Shown here piece by piece: positions 24,424 through 35,473 of a DNA stretch of 64,000 nucleotides; within the stretch, counting starts at the first letter, position 1, and each line of letters starts with the position of its first letter. This DNA comes from Rutidosis leptorrhynchoides. Taxonomy: Eukaryota; Streptophyta; Magnoliopsida; Asterales; Asteraceae. Location of the stretch: the NCBI RefSeq assembly GCF_046630445.1, contig NC_092341.1, positions 31,448,001 to 31,512,000 on the forward strand, written 5' to 3'. The notes under the pieces were generated by a model that made no database searches, had not been told where the DNA came from, and was given only the letters and a program-made list of their open reading frames with translations. The translations under genes and the position numbers were made by a program.

Positions 24424-25107
24424 ATGGATAGACAACCCAATATTTTAAGAGACCTACCCGGAGACATGATTGATGAAATCTTGTCTAGAGTCGGTCAGAA
24501 TTCTTCGGCACAACTATTTAAGGCGAGATCAGTTTGTAAGACATTCGAAGAACGTTCCAAGAATGCCTTGGTTTATAAAAGGCTTTCGTTCGGAAGATGG
24601 GGAATATCACATTGGGAAATCCATAAGTTACGATGTGTTTACTTTGACGCATATATTGCGGGGAACCCAAATGCTATTTTACGCAACGGGTTAAGAAATT
24701 ATTTTGACTCAGTATATCCGAATATAGGACTTCGTGATTTAGAAAAAGCGGCTAACATGCAACATAAAGAAGCATGTTATGCTTACGGGTTAGTAATGTT
24801 CGCTTCTCACCAAAGTGAGAACAAGAACATCGGGCTACAACTATTAAACAAAACGTTCCCACAAGTGACGGATTCGGTAATTGGGGTAAGAAATGAGGTT
24901 TTTAGGTTATTACGAGACTGTTGGTCATTACGTAACCCTCGTCCCTTTGATGACGTTACAACACGCTGTCTTATCAATGGCCATAACGGTTATGTTCCAC
25001 AAGACCAAGGATGGGAAGTAGTCCTAGTAAAACCAGAATGCATGACTTGTTTCTGGACGTATGAATTACGTGTCTTTATTGCCTTTGCTGAACGACTTGT
25101 GTACTAG
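24424..25107 (+). CDS. F-box protein carried by the retrotransposon (227 aa)
   Basis: Residues about 8-55 form an F-box: LRDLPGDMIDEILSRVGQ, then LFKARSVCKTFEE and VYKRLSF. F-box proteins bind SKP1 and bring targets to SCF ubiquitin ligases (family knowledge). Residues about 75-150 resemble the Sel1/TPR-like part of plant F-box proteins of the At2g35280/At1g67340 type, with LEKAANMQHKEACYAYGLVM. The C-terminus has CMTCFWTYELRVF, a Cys-x2-Cys that may bind zinc. The start is the first ATG after the acceptor-like TTTTACAG; MDRQP is conserved with A3 and A2 (MD..DRQ). The same ORF is in A2 and A3 at the same place, so it was acquired before these copies inserted. The target is unknown. Confidence 0.82.
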   Translation: MDRQPNILRDLPGDMIDEILSRVGQNSSAQLFKARSVCKTFEERSKNALVYKRLSFGRWGISHWEIHKLRCVYFDAYIAGNPNAILRNGLRNYFDSVYPNIGLRDLEKAANMQHKEACYAYGLVMFASHQSENKNIGLQLLNKTFPQVTDSVIGVRNEVFRLLRDCWSLRNPRPFDDVTTRCLINGHNGYVPQDQGWEVVLVKPECMTCFWTYELRVFIAFAERLVY

Positions 25108-25297
25108 CTAGAATTATCTTCACAACTATCTTGTATCAAATTTATTGTGTGCTATATTTCATGCTTTATGTAAAATAAGCGGTATTGTAAGTTTATAAAA
25201 TATTGTATAAAAGTTTGAACGTGAAATATTATTACAATCAGTTTTTCATATAGAATTGTAGTAGTTGAATTGTATATTAGCTACTAAGTATGAACTT

Positions 25298-25316
25298 AAC
25301 GGGTAGGTACTACCCG
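25298..25316 (+). promoter_or_regulatory. Conserved hairpin with an internal PPT-like copy, A4
   Basis: AACGGGTAGGTACTACCCG contains a perfect 7-bp stem CGGGTAG/CTACCCG with loop GTA (25300-25316). Its first 13 bases equal the sequence that abuts the 3' LTR of A2 (AACGGGTAGGTAC). It lies between the F-box stop and gag in A2, A3 and A4 and behind the leader ORF of C. Confidence 0.7.
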
Positions 25317-25448
25317 AATTTAAACTTATAAAACGCTAATATGAAGAAAAAGCTTTTATAAATGAGTTCATATTATGCTACGAAATACTATTAACTACTC
25401 TTAATATTCTGTATGATTAACTTGTTCCATTTGACTATTTTGAAGGAA

Positions 25449-28400
25449 ATGGCACCGACTACTCGACACACCGTGAATATGAATGAAGAGGAAATCCGTA
25501 CTTTTCTAGCTTCAAACATAGCCGCAGTACAGGCTGCGCTACATACCAACAATAACCTTGGATCTGGCAGTACAAGAAATCGTGTAGGATGCACCTACAA
25601 AGAATTCACTGCCTGCAAACCTTTGGAATTTGATGGAACCGAAGGACCGATCGGATTGAAACGATGGACCGAGAAGGTTGAATCGGTGTTTGCCATAAGT
25701 AAGTGTACTGAAGAGGACAAAGTGAAGTACGCTACGCATACCTTCACAGGTTCTGCGTTAACATGGTGGAATACCTATCTAGAGCAAGTGGGACAAGATG
25801 ATGCGTACGCACTACCGTGGTCAGCATTCAAGCACTTGATGAACGAGAAGTACCGTCCCAGAACCGAGGTCAATAAGCTCAAGACAGAACTTAGAGGGTT
25901 ACGAATCCAAGGATTTGATATTACCACGTATGAAAGACGATTCACAGAATTGTGCCTATTGTGTCCGGGAGCATTCGAAGATGAGGAAGAGAAGATCGAC
26001 GCGTTTGTGAAAGGATTACCGGAAAGAATCCAAGAAGATATAAGTTCACACGAGCCCGCCTCCATACAACAGGCATGTAGAATGGCTCACAAACTAGTGA
26101 ACCAGATTGAAGAAAGAATTAAAGAACAGACTGCTGAAGAGGCCAATGTGAAGCAAGTCAAAAGAAAGTGGGAGGAAAACGGTGATAAGAGTCACCAATA
26201 CAACAACAACAGCAATTACAACAATAATCGCAACAATTATCCCAACAATCGCAGCATCAATCGCAACTACAACAAACGGCCCAACAACAACAACAACAAC
26301 AACAACAGCAACTACAACAATCATCTCAACAACAATAATAACCGCAACAACAACAACAACAATCAGAAGCAGCTATGCCAAAGGTGTGAAAAGTATCACT
26401 CGGGGTTCTGCACCAAATTTTGCAATAAGTGTAAAAGAAATGGTCATAGCGCGGCGAAGTGTGAGGTCTACGGACCAGGGGTTAATAGAACGAAAGGAAC
26501 AAATGGTGTCGGAACGAGTAATGGTGGAGCAAGTAGTGTCGGAGCAAGTTATGCCAATGTAGTTTGTTATAAATGTGGAAAACCGGGCCACATTATTAGA
26601 AATTGCCCGAACCAGGAGAACACGAATGGACAAGGCCGCGGAAGAGTTTTCAATATTAATGCGGCAGAGGCACAGGAAGACCCGAAGCTTGTTACGGGTA
26701 CGTTTCTTATTGACAATAAATCTGCTTACGTTTTATTTGATTCGGGTGCGGATAGAAGCTATATGAGTAGAGATTTTTGTGCTAAATTAAGTTGTCCATT
26801 GACGCCTTTGGATAGTAAATTTTTACTCGAATTAGCAAATGGTAAATTAATTTCAGCAGATAATATATGTCGGAATCGAGAAATTAAACTGGTTAGCGAA
26901 ACATTTAAGATTGATTTGATACCAGTAGAGTTAGGGAGTTTTGATGTGATAATCGGTATGGACTGGTTGAAAGAAGTGAAAGCAGAGATCGTTTGTTACA
27001 AAAATGCAATTCGCATTATACGAGAAAAAGGAAAACCCTTAATGGTGTACGGAGAAAAGGGCAACACGAAGCTACATATTATTAGTAATTTGAAGGCACA
27101 AAAACTAATAAGAAAAGGTTGCTATGCTGTTCTAGCACACGTCGAGAAAGTACAAACTGAAGAAAAGAGCATCAATGATGTTCCCATTGCAAAAGAATTT
27201 CCCGATGTATTTCCGAAAGAATTACCTAGATTACCCCCACATCGATCCGTTGAATTTCAAATAGATCTTGTACCAGGAGCTGCACCAATAGCTCGTGCTC
27301 CTTACAGACTCGCACCCAGCGAGATGAAAGAACTGCAAAGCCAATTACAAGAACTTTTAGAGCGTGGTTTCATTCGACCAAGCACATCATCGTGGGGAGC
27401 TCCTGTTTTGTTTGTCAAGAAGAAAGATGGTACATTCAGGTTGTGTATCGACTACCGAGAGTTAAACAAACTTACCATCAAGAACCGCTACCCACTACCG
27501 AGAATCAACGACTTATTTAATCAACTACAAGGCTCGTCTTTTTATTCAAAGATTGACTTACGTTCCGGGTATCATCAAATGCGGGTGAAAGAAGATGATA
27601 TTCCAAAGACTGCTTTCAGAACACATTACGGTCATTACGAGTTTATGGTCATGCCGTTTGGTTTAACTAATGCACCAGCTGTGTTCATGGACCTTATGAA
27701 CCGAGTGTGTGGACCATACCTTGACAAGTTTGTCATTGTTTTCATTGATGACATACTTATTTACTCAAAGAATGACCAAGAACACGGTGAACATTTGAGA
27801 AAGGTGTTAGAAGTATTGAGGAAGGAAGAATTGTACGCTAAGTTTTCAAAGTGTGCATTTTGGTTGGAAGAAGTTCAATTCCTCGGTCACATAGTGAACA
27901 AAGAAGGTATTAAGGTGGATCCGGTAAAGATAGAAACTGTTGAAAAGTGGGAAACCCCGAAAACTCCGAAACACATACGCCAGTTTTTAGGACTAGCTGG
28001 TTACTACAGAAGGTTCATCCAAGACTTTTCCAGAATAGCAAAACCCTTGACTGCATTAACGCATAAAGGGAAGAAATTTGAATGGAATGATGAACAAGAG
28101 AAAGCGTTTCAGTTATTGAAGAAAAAGCTAACTACGGCACCTATATTGTCATTGCCTGAAGGGAATGATGATTTTGTGATTTATTGTGACGCATCAAAGC
28201 AAGGTCTCGGTTGTGTATTAATGCAACGAACAAAGGTGATTGCTTATGCGTCTATACAATTGAAGATTCATGAACAAAATTATACGACGCATGATTTGGA
28301 ATTAGGCGCGGTTGTTTTTGCATTAAAGACTTGGAGGCACTACTTATATGGGGTCAAAAGTATTATATATACCGACCACAAAAGTCTTCAACACATATTT

Positions 28401-30026
28401 AATCAGAAACAACTGAATATGAGGCAGCGCAGGTGGATTGAATTATTGAATGATTACGACTTTGAGATTCGTTACCACCCGGGGAAGGCAAATGTGGTAG
28501 CCGATGCCTTGAGCAGGAAGGACAGAGAACCCATTCGAGTAAAATCTATGAATATAATGATTCATAATAACCTTACTACTCAAATAAAGGAGGCGCAACA
28601 AGGAGTTTTAAAAGAGGGAAATTTAAAGGATGAAATACCCAAAGGATCGGAGAAGCATCTTAATATTCAGGAAGACGGAGCCCGGTATAGGGCTGAAAGG
28701 ATTTGGGTACCAAAATTTAGAGATATGAGAGAAATGGTACTTAGAGAATCTCATAAAACCAGATACTCAATACATCCTGGAACGGGAAAGATGTACAAGG
28801 ATCTCAAGAAACATTTTTGGTGGCCGGGTATGAAAGCCGATGTTGATAAATACGTAGGAGAATGTTTGACGTGTTCTAAGGTCAAAGCTGAGCATCAGAA
28901 ACCATCAGGTCTACTTCAACAACCCGAAATCCCGGAATGGAAATGGGAAAACATTACCATGGATTTCATCACTAAATTGCCAAGTACTGCAAGTGGTTTT
29001 GATACTATTTGGATAATAGTTGATCGTCTCACCAAATCAGCACACTTCCTGCCAATAAGAGAAGATGACAAGATGGAGAAGTTAGCACGACTGTATTTGA
29101 AGGAAGTGGTCTCCAGACATGGAATACCAATCTCTATCATCTCTGATAGGGATGGCAGATTTATTTCAAGATTCTGGCAGACATTACAGCAAGCATTAGG
29201 AACTCGTCTAGACATGAGTACTACCTATCATCCACAAACTGATGGGCAGAGTGAAAGGACGATACAAACACTTGAAGACATGCTACGAGCATGTGTTATT
29301 GATTTCGGAAACAGTTGGGATCGACATCTACCGTTAGCAGAATTTTCCTACAACAACAGCTACCATTCAAGCATTGAGATGGCGCCGTTTGAAGCACTTT
29401 ATGGTAGAAAGTGCAGGTCTCCGATTTGTTGGAGTGAAGTGGGGGATAGACAGATTACGGGTCCGGAGATTATACAAGAAACTACCGAGAAGATCATCCA
29501 AATTCAACAACGGTTGAAAACCGCCCAAAGTCGACAAAAGAGCTACGCTGATATTAAAAGAAAAGATATAGAATTTGAAATTGGAGAGATGGTCATGCTT
29601 AAAGTTGCACCTTGGAAAGGCGTTGTTCGATTTGGTAAACGAGGGAAATTAAATCCAAGGTATATTGGACCATTCAAGATTATTGATCGTGTCGGACCAG
29701 TAGCTTACCGACTTGAGTTACCTCAACAACTCGCGGCTGTACATAACACTTTCCACGTCTCGAATTTGAAGAAATGTTTTGCTAAAGAAGATCTCACTAT
29801 TCCGTTAGATGAAATCCAAATCAACGAAAAACTTCAATTCATCGAAGAACCCGTCGAAATAATGGATCGTGAGGTTAAAAGACTTAAGCAAAACAAGATA
29901 CCAATTGTTAAGGTTCGATGGAATGCTCGTAGAGGACCCGAGTTCACCTGGGAGCGTGAAGATCAGATGAAGAAGAAATACCCGCATCTATTTCCAGAAG
30001 ATTCGTCAACACCTTCAACAGCTTAA
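25449..30026 (+). CDS. Intact gag-pol polyprotein of A4 (1525 aa, Ty3/gypsy, Tekay-type)
   Basis: One frame encodes, in order: the gag capsid region (to about 235); an Asn-rich linker (about 250-305); three zinc knuckles, the first compact (C-x2-C-x3-H-x3-C, about 308) and two of the canonical form, the last [14 protein letters not shown] near 373; protease DSGADRS (about 431); RT with FIDDIL (Asp about 767); RNase [11 protein letters not shown] (about 912); integrase zinc finger H..H..CLTC (about 1105-1145), catalytic Asp in MDFITKLP (about 1171) and SDRDGRF (about 1232), Glu in SERTIQ (about 1269); and a C-terminal chromodomain [11 protein letters not shown]...TWERED. That tail is typical of Tekay/Del chromoviruses, whose chromodomain steers insertion into heterochromatin. 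I chose the ATG at 25449 (MAPTT), shared by three copies; an in-frame ATG at 25413 is not in frame in A3. No stops or shifts are seen. Confidence 0.96.
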   Translation: MAPTTRHTVNMNEEEIRTFLASNIAAVQAALHTNNNLGSGSTRNRVGCTYKEFTACKPLEFDGTEGPIGLKRWTEKVESVFAISKCTEEDKVKYATHTFTGSALTWWNTYLEQVGQDDAYALPWSAFKHLMNEKYRPRTEVNKLKTELRGLRIQGFDITTYERRFTELCLLCPGAFEDEEEKIDAFVKGLPERIQEDISSHEPASIQQACRMAHKLVNQIEERIKEQTAEEANVKQVKRKWEENGDKSHQYNNNSNYNNNRNNYPNNRSINRNYNKRPNNNNNNNNSNYNNHLNNNNNRNNNNNNQKQLCQRCEKYHSGFCTKFCNKCKRNGHSAAKCEVYGPGVNRTKGTNGVGTSNGGASSVGASYANVVCYKCGKPGHIIRNCPNQENTNGQGRGRVFNINAAEAQEDPKLVTGTFLIDNKSAYVLFDSGADRSYMSRDFCAKLSCPLTPLDSKFLLELANGKLISADNICRNREIKLVSETFKIDLIPVELGSFDVIIGMDWLKEVKAEIVCYKNAIRIIREKGKPLMVYGEKGNTKLHIISNLKAQKLIRKGCYAVLAHVEKVQTEEKSINDVPIAKEFPDVFPKELPRLPPHRSVEFQIDLVPGAAPIARAPYRLAPSEMKELQSQLQELLERGFIRPSTSSWGAPVLFVKKKDGTFRLCIDYRELNKLTIKNRYPLPRINDLFNQLQGSSFYSKIDLRSGYHQMRVKEDDIPKTAFRTHYGHYEFMVMPFGLTNAPAVFMDLMNRVCGPYLDKFVIVFIDDILIYSKNDQEHGEHLRKVLEVLRKEELYAKFSKCAFWLEEVQFLGHIVNKEGIKVDPVKIETVEKWETPKTPKHIRQFLGLAGYYRRFIQDFSRIAKPLTALTHKGKKFEWNDEQEKAFQLLKKKLTTAPILSLPEGNDDFVIYCDASKQGLGCVLMQRTKVIAYASIQLKIHEQNYTTHDLELGAVVFALKTWRHYLYGVKSIIYTDHKSLQHIFNQKQLNMRQRRWIELLNDYDFEIRYHPGKANVVADALSRKDREPIRVKSMNIMIHNNLTTQIKEAQQGVLKEGNLKDEIPKGSEKHLNIQEDGARYRAERIWVPKFRDMREMVLRESHKTRYSIHPGTGKMYKDLKKHFWWPGMKADVDKYVGECLTCSKVKAEHQKPSGLLQQPEIPEWKWENITMDFITKLPSTASGFDTIWIIVDRLTKSAHFLPIREDDKMEKLARLYLKEVVSRHGIPISIISDRDGRFISRFWQTLQQALGTRLDMSTTYHPQTDGQSERTIQTLEDMLRACVIDFGNSWDRHLPLAEFSYNNSYHSSIEMAPFEALYGRKCRSPICWSEVGDRQITGPEIIQETTEKIIQIQQRLKTAQSRQKSYADIKRKDIEFEIGEMVMLKVAPWKGVVRFGKRGKLNPRYIGPFKIIDRVGPVAYRLELPQQLAAVHNTFHVSNLKKCFAKEDLTIPLDEIQINEKLQFIEEPVEIMDREVKRLKQNKIPIVKVRWNARRGPEFTWEREDQMKKKYPHLFPEDSSTPSTA

Positions 30027-30061
30027 AATTTCGGGACGAAATTTATTTAACGTGTAGGTAC
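30027..30061 (+). promoter_or_regulatory. A4 PPT region
   Basis: AATTTCGGGACGAAATTTAT then TTAACGTGTAGGTAC, abutting the LTR. One G to T change (GTGTAGG for GGGTAGG) separates it from the other copies, although the internal hairpin copy at 25298 keeps the GGG. Confidence 0.6.
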
Positions 30062-33000
30062 TGTAGTGACCCGAACTTTTCCATGTTTATATATATTAAT
30101 TGAGATTGATATTTACATGATTAAATGTTTCCAACATGTTAAGCAATCAAACTTGTTAAGACTTGATTAATTGAAATATGTTTCATATAGACAATTGACC
30201 ACCCAAGTTGACCGGTGATTCACGAACGTTAAAACTTGTAAAAACTATATGATGACATATATATGGATATATATATATGGATATATATATATATATAGTT
30301 AACATGATACTATGATAAGTAAACATATCATTAAGTATATTAACAATGAACTACATATGTAAAAACAAGACTACTAACTTAATGATTTTTAAACGAGACA
30401 TATATGTAACGATTATCGTTGTAAAGACATTTAATGTATATATATCATATTAAGAGATATTCATACATGATAATATCATGATAATATAATAATTTAAAAT
30501 CTCATTTGATATTATAAACATTGGGTTAACAACATTTAACAATATCGTTAACCTAAAGGTTTCAAAACAACACTTACATGTAACGACTAACGATGACTTA
30601 ACGACTCAGTTAAAATGTATATACATGTAGTGTTTTAATATGTATTTATACACTTTTGAAAGACTTCAATACACTTATCAAAATACTTCTACTTAACAAA
30701 AATGCTTACAATTACATCCTCGTTCAGTTTCATCAACAATTCTACTCGTATGCACCCGTATTCGTACTCGTACAATACACAGCTTTTAGATGTATGTACT
30801 ATTGGTATATACACTCCAATGATCAGCTCTTAGCAGCCCATGTGAGTCACCTAACACATGTGGGAACCATCATTTGGAAACTAGCATGAAATATCTCATA
30901 AAATTACAAAAATATGAGTAATCATTCATGACTTATTTACATGAAAACAAAATTACATATCCTTTATATCTAATCCATACACCAACGACCAAAAACACCT
31001 ACAAACACTTTCATTCTTCAATTTTCTTCATCTAATTGATCTCTCTCAAGTTCTATCTTCAAGTTCTAAGTGTTCTTCATATATTCTACAAGTTCTAATT
31101 ACATAAAATCAAGAATACTTTCAAGTTTGCTAGCTCACTTCCAATCTTGTAAGGTGATCATCCAACCTCAAGAAATCTTTGTTTCTTACAGTAGGTTATC
31201 ATTCTAATACAAGGTAATAATCATATTCAAACTTTGGTTCAATTTCTATAACTATAACAATCTTATTTCAAGTGATGATCTTACTTGAACTTGTTTTCGT
31301 GTCATGATTCTGCTTCAAGAACTTCGAGCCATCCAAGGATCTATTGAAGCTAGATCCATTTTTCTATTTTCCAGTAGGTTTATCCAAGGAACTCAAGGTA
31401 GTAATGATGTTCATAACATCATTCGATTCATACATATAAAGCTATCTTATTCGAAGGTTTAAACTTGTAATCACTAGAACATAGTTTAGTTAATTCTAAA
31501 CTTGTTCGCAAACAAAAGTTAATCCTTCTAACTTGACTTTTAAAATCAACTAAACACATGTTCTATATCTATATGATATGCTAACTTAATGATTTAAAAC
31601 CTGGAAACACGAAAAACACCATAAAACTGGATTTACGCCGTCGTAGTAACACCGCGGGCTGTTTTGGGTTAGTTAATTAAAAACTATGATAAACTTTGAT
31701 TTAAAAGTTGTTATTCTGAGAAAATGATTGTTATTATGAACATAAAACTATATCCAAAAATTATGGTTAAACTCAAAGTGGAAGAAGTTATTTTTTTCGA
31801 CTGTATCAAAGTGGTTAAACTCAATATGGTAAAACTATATCTTTCTTTCGACTGAAATGACTACCTTTACAAAAACGACTTGTAACTTATTTTTCCGACT
31901 ATAAACCTATACTTTTTCTGTTTAGATTTATAAAATAGAGTTCAATATGAAACCATAGCAATTTGATTCACTCAAAACGGATTTAAAATGAAGAAGTTAT
32001 GGGTAAAACAAGATTGGATAATTTTTCTCATTTTAGCTACGTGAAAATTGGTAACAAATCTATTCCAACCATAACTTAATCAACTTGTATTGTATATTAT
32101 GTAATCTTGAGATACCATAGACACGTATACAATGTTTCGACCTATCATGTCGACACATCTATATATATTTCGGAACAACCATAGACACTCTATATGTGAA
32201 TGTTGGAGTTAGCTATACAGGGTTGAGGTTGATTCCAAAATATATATAGTTTGAGTTGTGATCAATACTGAGATACGTATACACTGGGTCGTGGATTGAT
32301 TCAAGATAATATTTATCGATTTATTTCTGTACATCTAACTGTGGACAACTAGTTGTAGGTTACTAACGAGGACAGCTGACTTAATAAACTTAAAACATCA
32401 AAATATATTAAAAGTGTTGTAAATATATTTTGAACATACTTTGATATATATGTATATATTGTTATAGGTTCGTGAATCAACCAGTGGCCAAGTCTTACTT
32501 CCCGACGAAGTAAAAATCTGTGAAAGTGAGTTATAGTCCCACTTTTAAAATCTAATATTTTTGGGATGAGAATACATGCAGGTTTTATAAATGATTTACA
32601 AAATAGACACAAGTACGTGAAACTACATTCTATGGTTGAATTATCGAAATCGAATATGCCCCTTTTTATATAGTCTGGTAATCTAAGAATTCGGAAACAG
32701 AAACCCTAATTGACGCGAACTCTAAAGATAGATCTATTGGGCCTAACAAACCCCATCCAAAGTACCGGATGCTTTAGTACTTCGAAATTTATATCATATC
32801 CGAAGGGTGTCCCGGAATGATGGGGATATTCTTATATATGCATCTTGTTAATGTCGGTTACCAGGTGTTCACCATATGAATGATTTTTATCTCTATGTAT
32901 GGGATGTGTATTGAAATATGAAATCTTGTGGTCTATTATTATTATGATTTGATATATATAGGTTAAACCTATAACTCACCAACATTTTTGTTGACGTTTT

Positions 33001-33361
33001 AAGCATGTTTATTCTCAGGTGATTATTAAGAGCTTCCGCTATCGCATACTTAAATAAGGACGAGATTTGGAGTCCATGCTTGTATGATATTGTGTAAAAA
33101 CTGCATTCAAGAAACTTATTTTGTTGTAACATATTTGTATTGTAAACCATTATGTAATGGTCGTGTGTAAACAGGATATTTTAGATTATCATTATTTGAT
33201 AATCTACGTAAAGCTTTTTAAACCTTTATTGATGAAATAAAGGTTATGGTTTGTTTTAAAATGAATGCAGTCTTTGAAAAACGTCTCATATAGAGGTCAA
33301 AACCTCGCAACGAAATCAATTAATATGGAACGTTTTTAATCAATAAGAACGGGACATTTCA
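30062..33361 (+). repeat. A4 3' LTR
   Basis: 3300 bp, nearly identical to the 5' LTR except for a rearranged patch at about 31784-31846. It is followed by the TSD GGTGC. The last 220 bases hold the hairpin cluster listed separately. Confidence 0.95.
33146..33306 (+). other. Cluster of four short hairpins near the A LTR 3' end
   Basis: ACCATTATGTAATGGT (33146), AGATTATCA/TGATAATCT with a five-base loop (33183-33205), AACCTTTAT/ATAAAGGTT (33221-33245) and GAGGT/ACCTC (33293-33306) follow one another. They recur in the other A LTRs, with hairpin 3 lost in A3. They would lie in the R/U5 part of the RNA. Confidence 0.6.
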
Positions 33362-33366
33362 GGTGC

Positions 33367-34698
33367 TTTTCGGAATTTCAGAATGGAAGACCATAGTTCT
33401 AAGAGATAAATGTTTTATAGATACATATAACTGTTGATGTGGAAACGTTGCGAGACTCACAATACATATTTGCTGATTCCCGGTAATTGGTATGGCAATT
33501 CTCGTTATCAGATGTAGATGAGTAGATGATAGGGTTTCAATGAATATAATAACTTTTCATAAAGTCAAAGATCAATGAATTTGTTGGTAAGTTTACTGCT
33601 ATTGTGGTGGGATATAAATGGTTCCCCGGTAACGAAGGTGAAAAGACAACGTATATATCATGGTTATAATAAGGCTAATTCGACTGAAAAGTTGAAGCTG
33701 ACTTGCTGAAGCTTTGATAAAATTGGCTAATTTGGAAAGAGATTGCAAAGTTATTTTCGGTAATAACAACGCCAAGGAATTATAAATTCATTTTAAGCTT
33801 CTACTTAGGTTCTAAAAGTTTTCCAGGTGAATGCCCATATGCATAAGTTCTTCTTTTTGTAGATGAAATGTAGTTGGTTCATCCTCTCGATTGAGGTGTT
33901 TTCAAGAATCATGAAAGGTTTGAATGCAGATTGTAATCGTCAAGATACAAATGAGGTTTAAGATGAAATCAAGTGGCAAACTTGAAGAAATGTTTAGTTT
34001 CATATGTTATAATCAATATTTTAATTCATTTTAATTGTCCAATGTTATTAGTCCACAGTCGATAGTCCACGGTAACAGTCCAATAATTCATATATAATTT
34101 AATATATAATATTCGAATTAATTAATACGTATCGTGACCCGTGTACATGTCTCATACTCGATCACAACTCAAACTATATATATTAATGTAGAATCAACCT
34201 CAACCCTTTATAGCTAACTCCAGCATTACTGCATATAGAGTGTCTATGGTTATTCCAAATAATATATATAGATGCGTCGATATGATATGTCAAAACCTTG
34301 TATACGTGTCTCGATATTTAAAGTGCGTAAAATAAATACAGAAATTAAATGACGATAAATAGAATTGCAAGAATTAAAATTGTGATAAAATGTAATATGG
34401 AATCAACAGTTAGCTAGGAACAGTTAGCTAGGATTTTGTTAGCGTGGATTCTTAACCAAAATTTCTGATAGTTAATTTGTTTGTTTCTAATAGATTTTAT
34501 TTTGTCCACTGTTTTCTTTATTATGCCACTTGTTGGATTCTGATAGGTCGAAATCCAAATATGAAATTGAATGAAAATGGTTATTCTGCGGTGAACGGAT
34601 ACGTATATCTGTGGATGTAAGTAGGATAGTAAATGACTGTTGAATCAGATTGGAAGAATGTACAATGTAATTTATTAATGTGAAATTTAAATATTCCT
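33367..34698 (-). other. C internal region, middle part
   Basis: This is non-coding C interior after A4. No gag or pol motif is visible on either strand and all frames are broken. It contains the 180-base block similar to the A LTR at 34136-34315, described separately, and is otherwise unremarkable. Confidence 0.5.
34136..34315 (-). repeat. A-LTR-like block inside C interior
   Basis: This stretch matches the part of the A LTR seen, for example, at about 7870-8050 in A3 (CAACCTCAACCCT...TATAG, CATATAGAGTGTCTATGGTT, CGATATGATATGTCAAAAC). Both ends fade into unrelated sequence. It has the same orientation relative to its element as in the A LTR. Confidence 0.6.
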
Positions 34699-34717
34699 CG
34701 GGTATTACCTACCCGTT
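34699..34717 (-). promoter_or_regulatory. Internal PPT-like hairpin in C
   Basis: On the minus strand AACGGGTAGGTAATACCCG, with a 6-bp stem CGGGTA/TACCCG, is equivalent to the A family internal hairpin. It lies about 1.16 kb into the C interior, downstream of the decayed leader ORF. Confidence 0.6.
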
Positions 34718-34975
34718 AAAATATTTTCACCATTAACCGTTTGTACGAAAGAAATTTTTAATTACAATCTTTATGAAAACATATATACATATATATTTTC
34801 TTCAGATGTAATCATGGATTTAATGAGTCAATATAATGTTACGCTCATTTGATTTACCGTTTGAACTAGAATACATAATCTCTAAAACATTAGAGATTAC
34901 ATAATCGCCTTATAGAACAAAAATAGATAATGTAGACTGAAAATTATCAATGTAAAACGATATGTAGAACGAAGA

Positions 34976-35473
34976 TTATGCTCGAGGTATAGATTGTGAT
35001 TTCGAAGCGTATGGTGTTAATGGTACGGGTGCTGTTGCTGGTGGTTCTGTTGGTGTCGGTGATGTTACTGAAGTTGGTAAGTTTTGCACCATATTCTCTA
35101 AATTGATTTCTCAGATGCGAAGCTCGTTTACTTCTTCGATTACTCCGGGATGATTGGCGGCTGGAACAAGCGAGTGAATAAGGTATTAAATTTGACACGG
35201 TAAATAATCTTGGCGAGATATTCGGGTAATGAGGGTGAAAATGGTGTTTCAGATTGGTTTTCCAGTGATTGCTTCAGGTTCTTCACCAAGAGGTGAATTC
35301 GGTTGGTGGAAGGGATCTCCTTCTTCTCGTCTCCATTGATTAAGTCGACTACAAACCCATCAGTTAAATTGGGGATGGCTGATTGATTTATTCATTCTGG
35401 TGACACTACTTTCGGAGCTGGAGTAGGACTCCATATCGAAATCCGAGGGACTTGAACTAGTTGTGAGTTCCAT
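34976..35473 (-). pseudogene. Decayed leader ORF of C (166 codons)
   Basis: From ATG at 35473 a single frame can be followed to TAA at 34976-34978, interrupted by four stops (the first at 35360-35362). It starts MELTTSSSPSDFDMESYSSS, Ser/Asp/Glu-rich like A ORF0, then PNSPLGEEPEA, a short heptad-like EEVNELRI..LENMVQNL and a Pro/Thr-rich tail ending SIPRA. It occupies the place of ORF0 in A, between PBS and hairpin. Homology to ORF0 is uncertain. Confidence 0.45.

Larger units (their letters stand above)
20197..33361 (+). mobile_element. A4: complete, young Tekay-type chromovirus carrying ORF0 and F-box genes
   Basis: LTRs at 20197-23462 and 30062-33361, TSD GGTGC at 20192-20196 and 33362-33366, PBS, ORF0, F-box ORF, hairpin, intact gag-pol and PPT are all present, 13.2 kb in total. 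Comparing the two LTRs by eye I count roughly 20 substitutions plus one rearranged patch, under about 1 percent, so insertion is recent. It lies in the interior of C. Of the elements here it is the only one with every reading frame open. Confidence 0.95.

Noticed and set aside
24424..25107. The F-box ORF as an ordinary single-copy host gene
   Set aside because: The same ORF lies at the same place between PBS and gag in three independently inserted elements, so it belongs to the element.
26094..26324. Poly-Val or poly-Thr frames overlapping gag in three copies
   Set aside because: They are shadows of the AAC-rich Asn linker in other frames of gag.
30656..30889. A ~77-codon frame recurring in A LTRs (also near 40364, 49193 and 60497)
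   Set aside because: It starts at TTG, lacks an ATG and is seen repeatedly only because the LTRs are homologous; it lies upstream of the core promoter.
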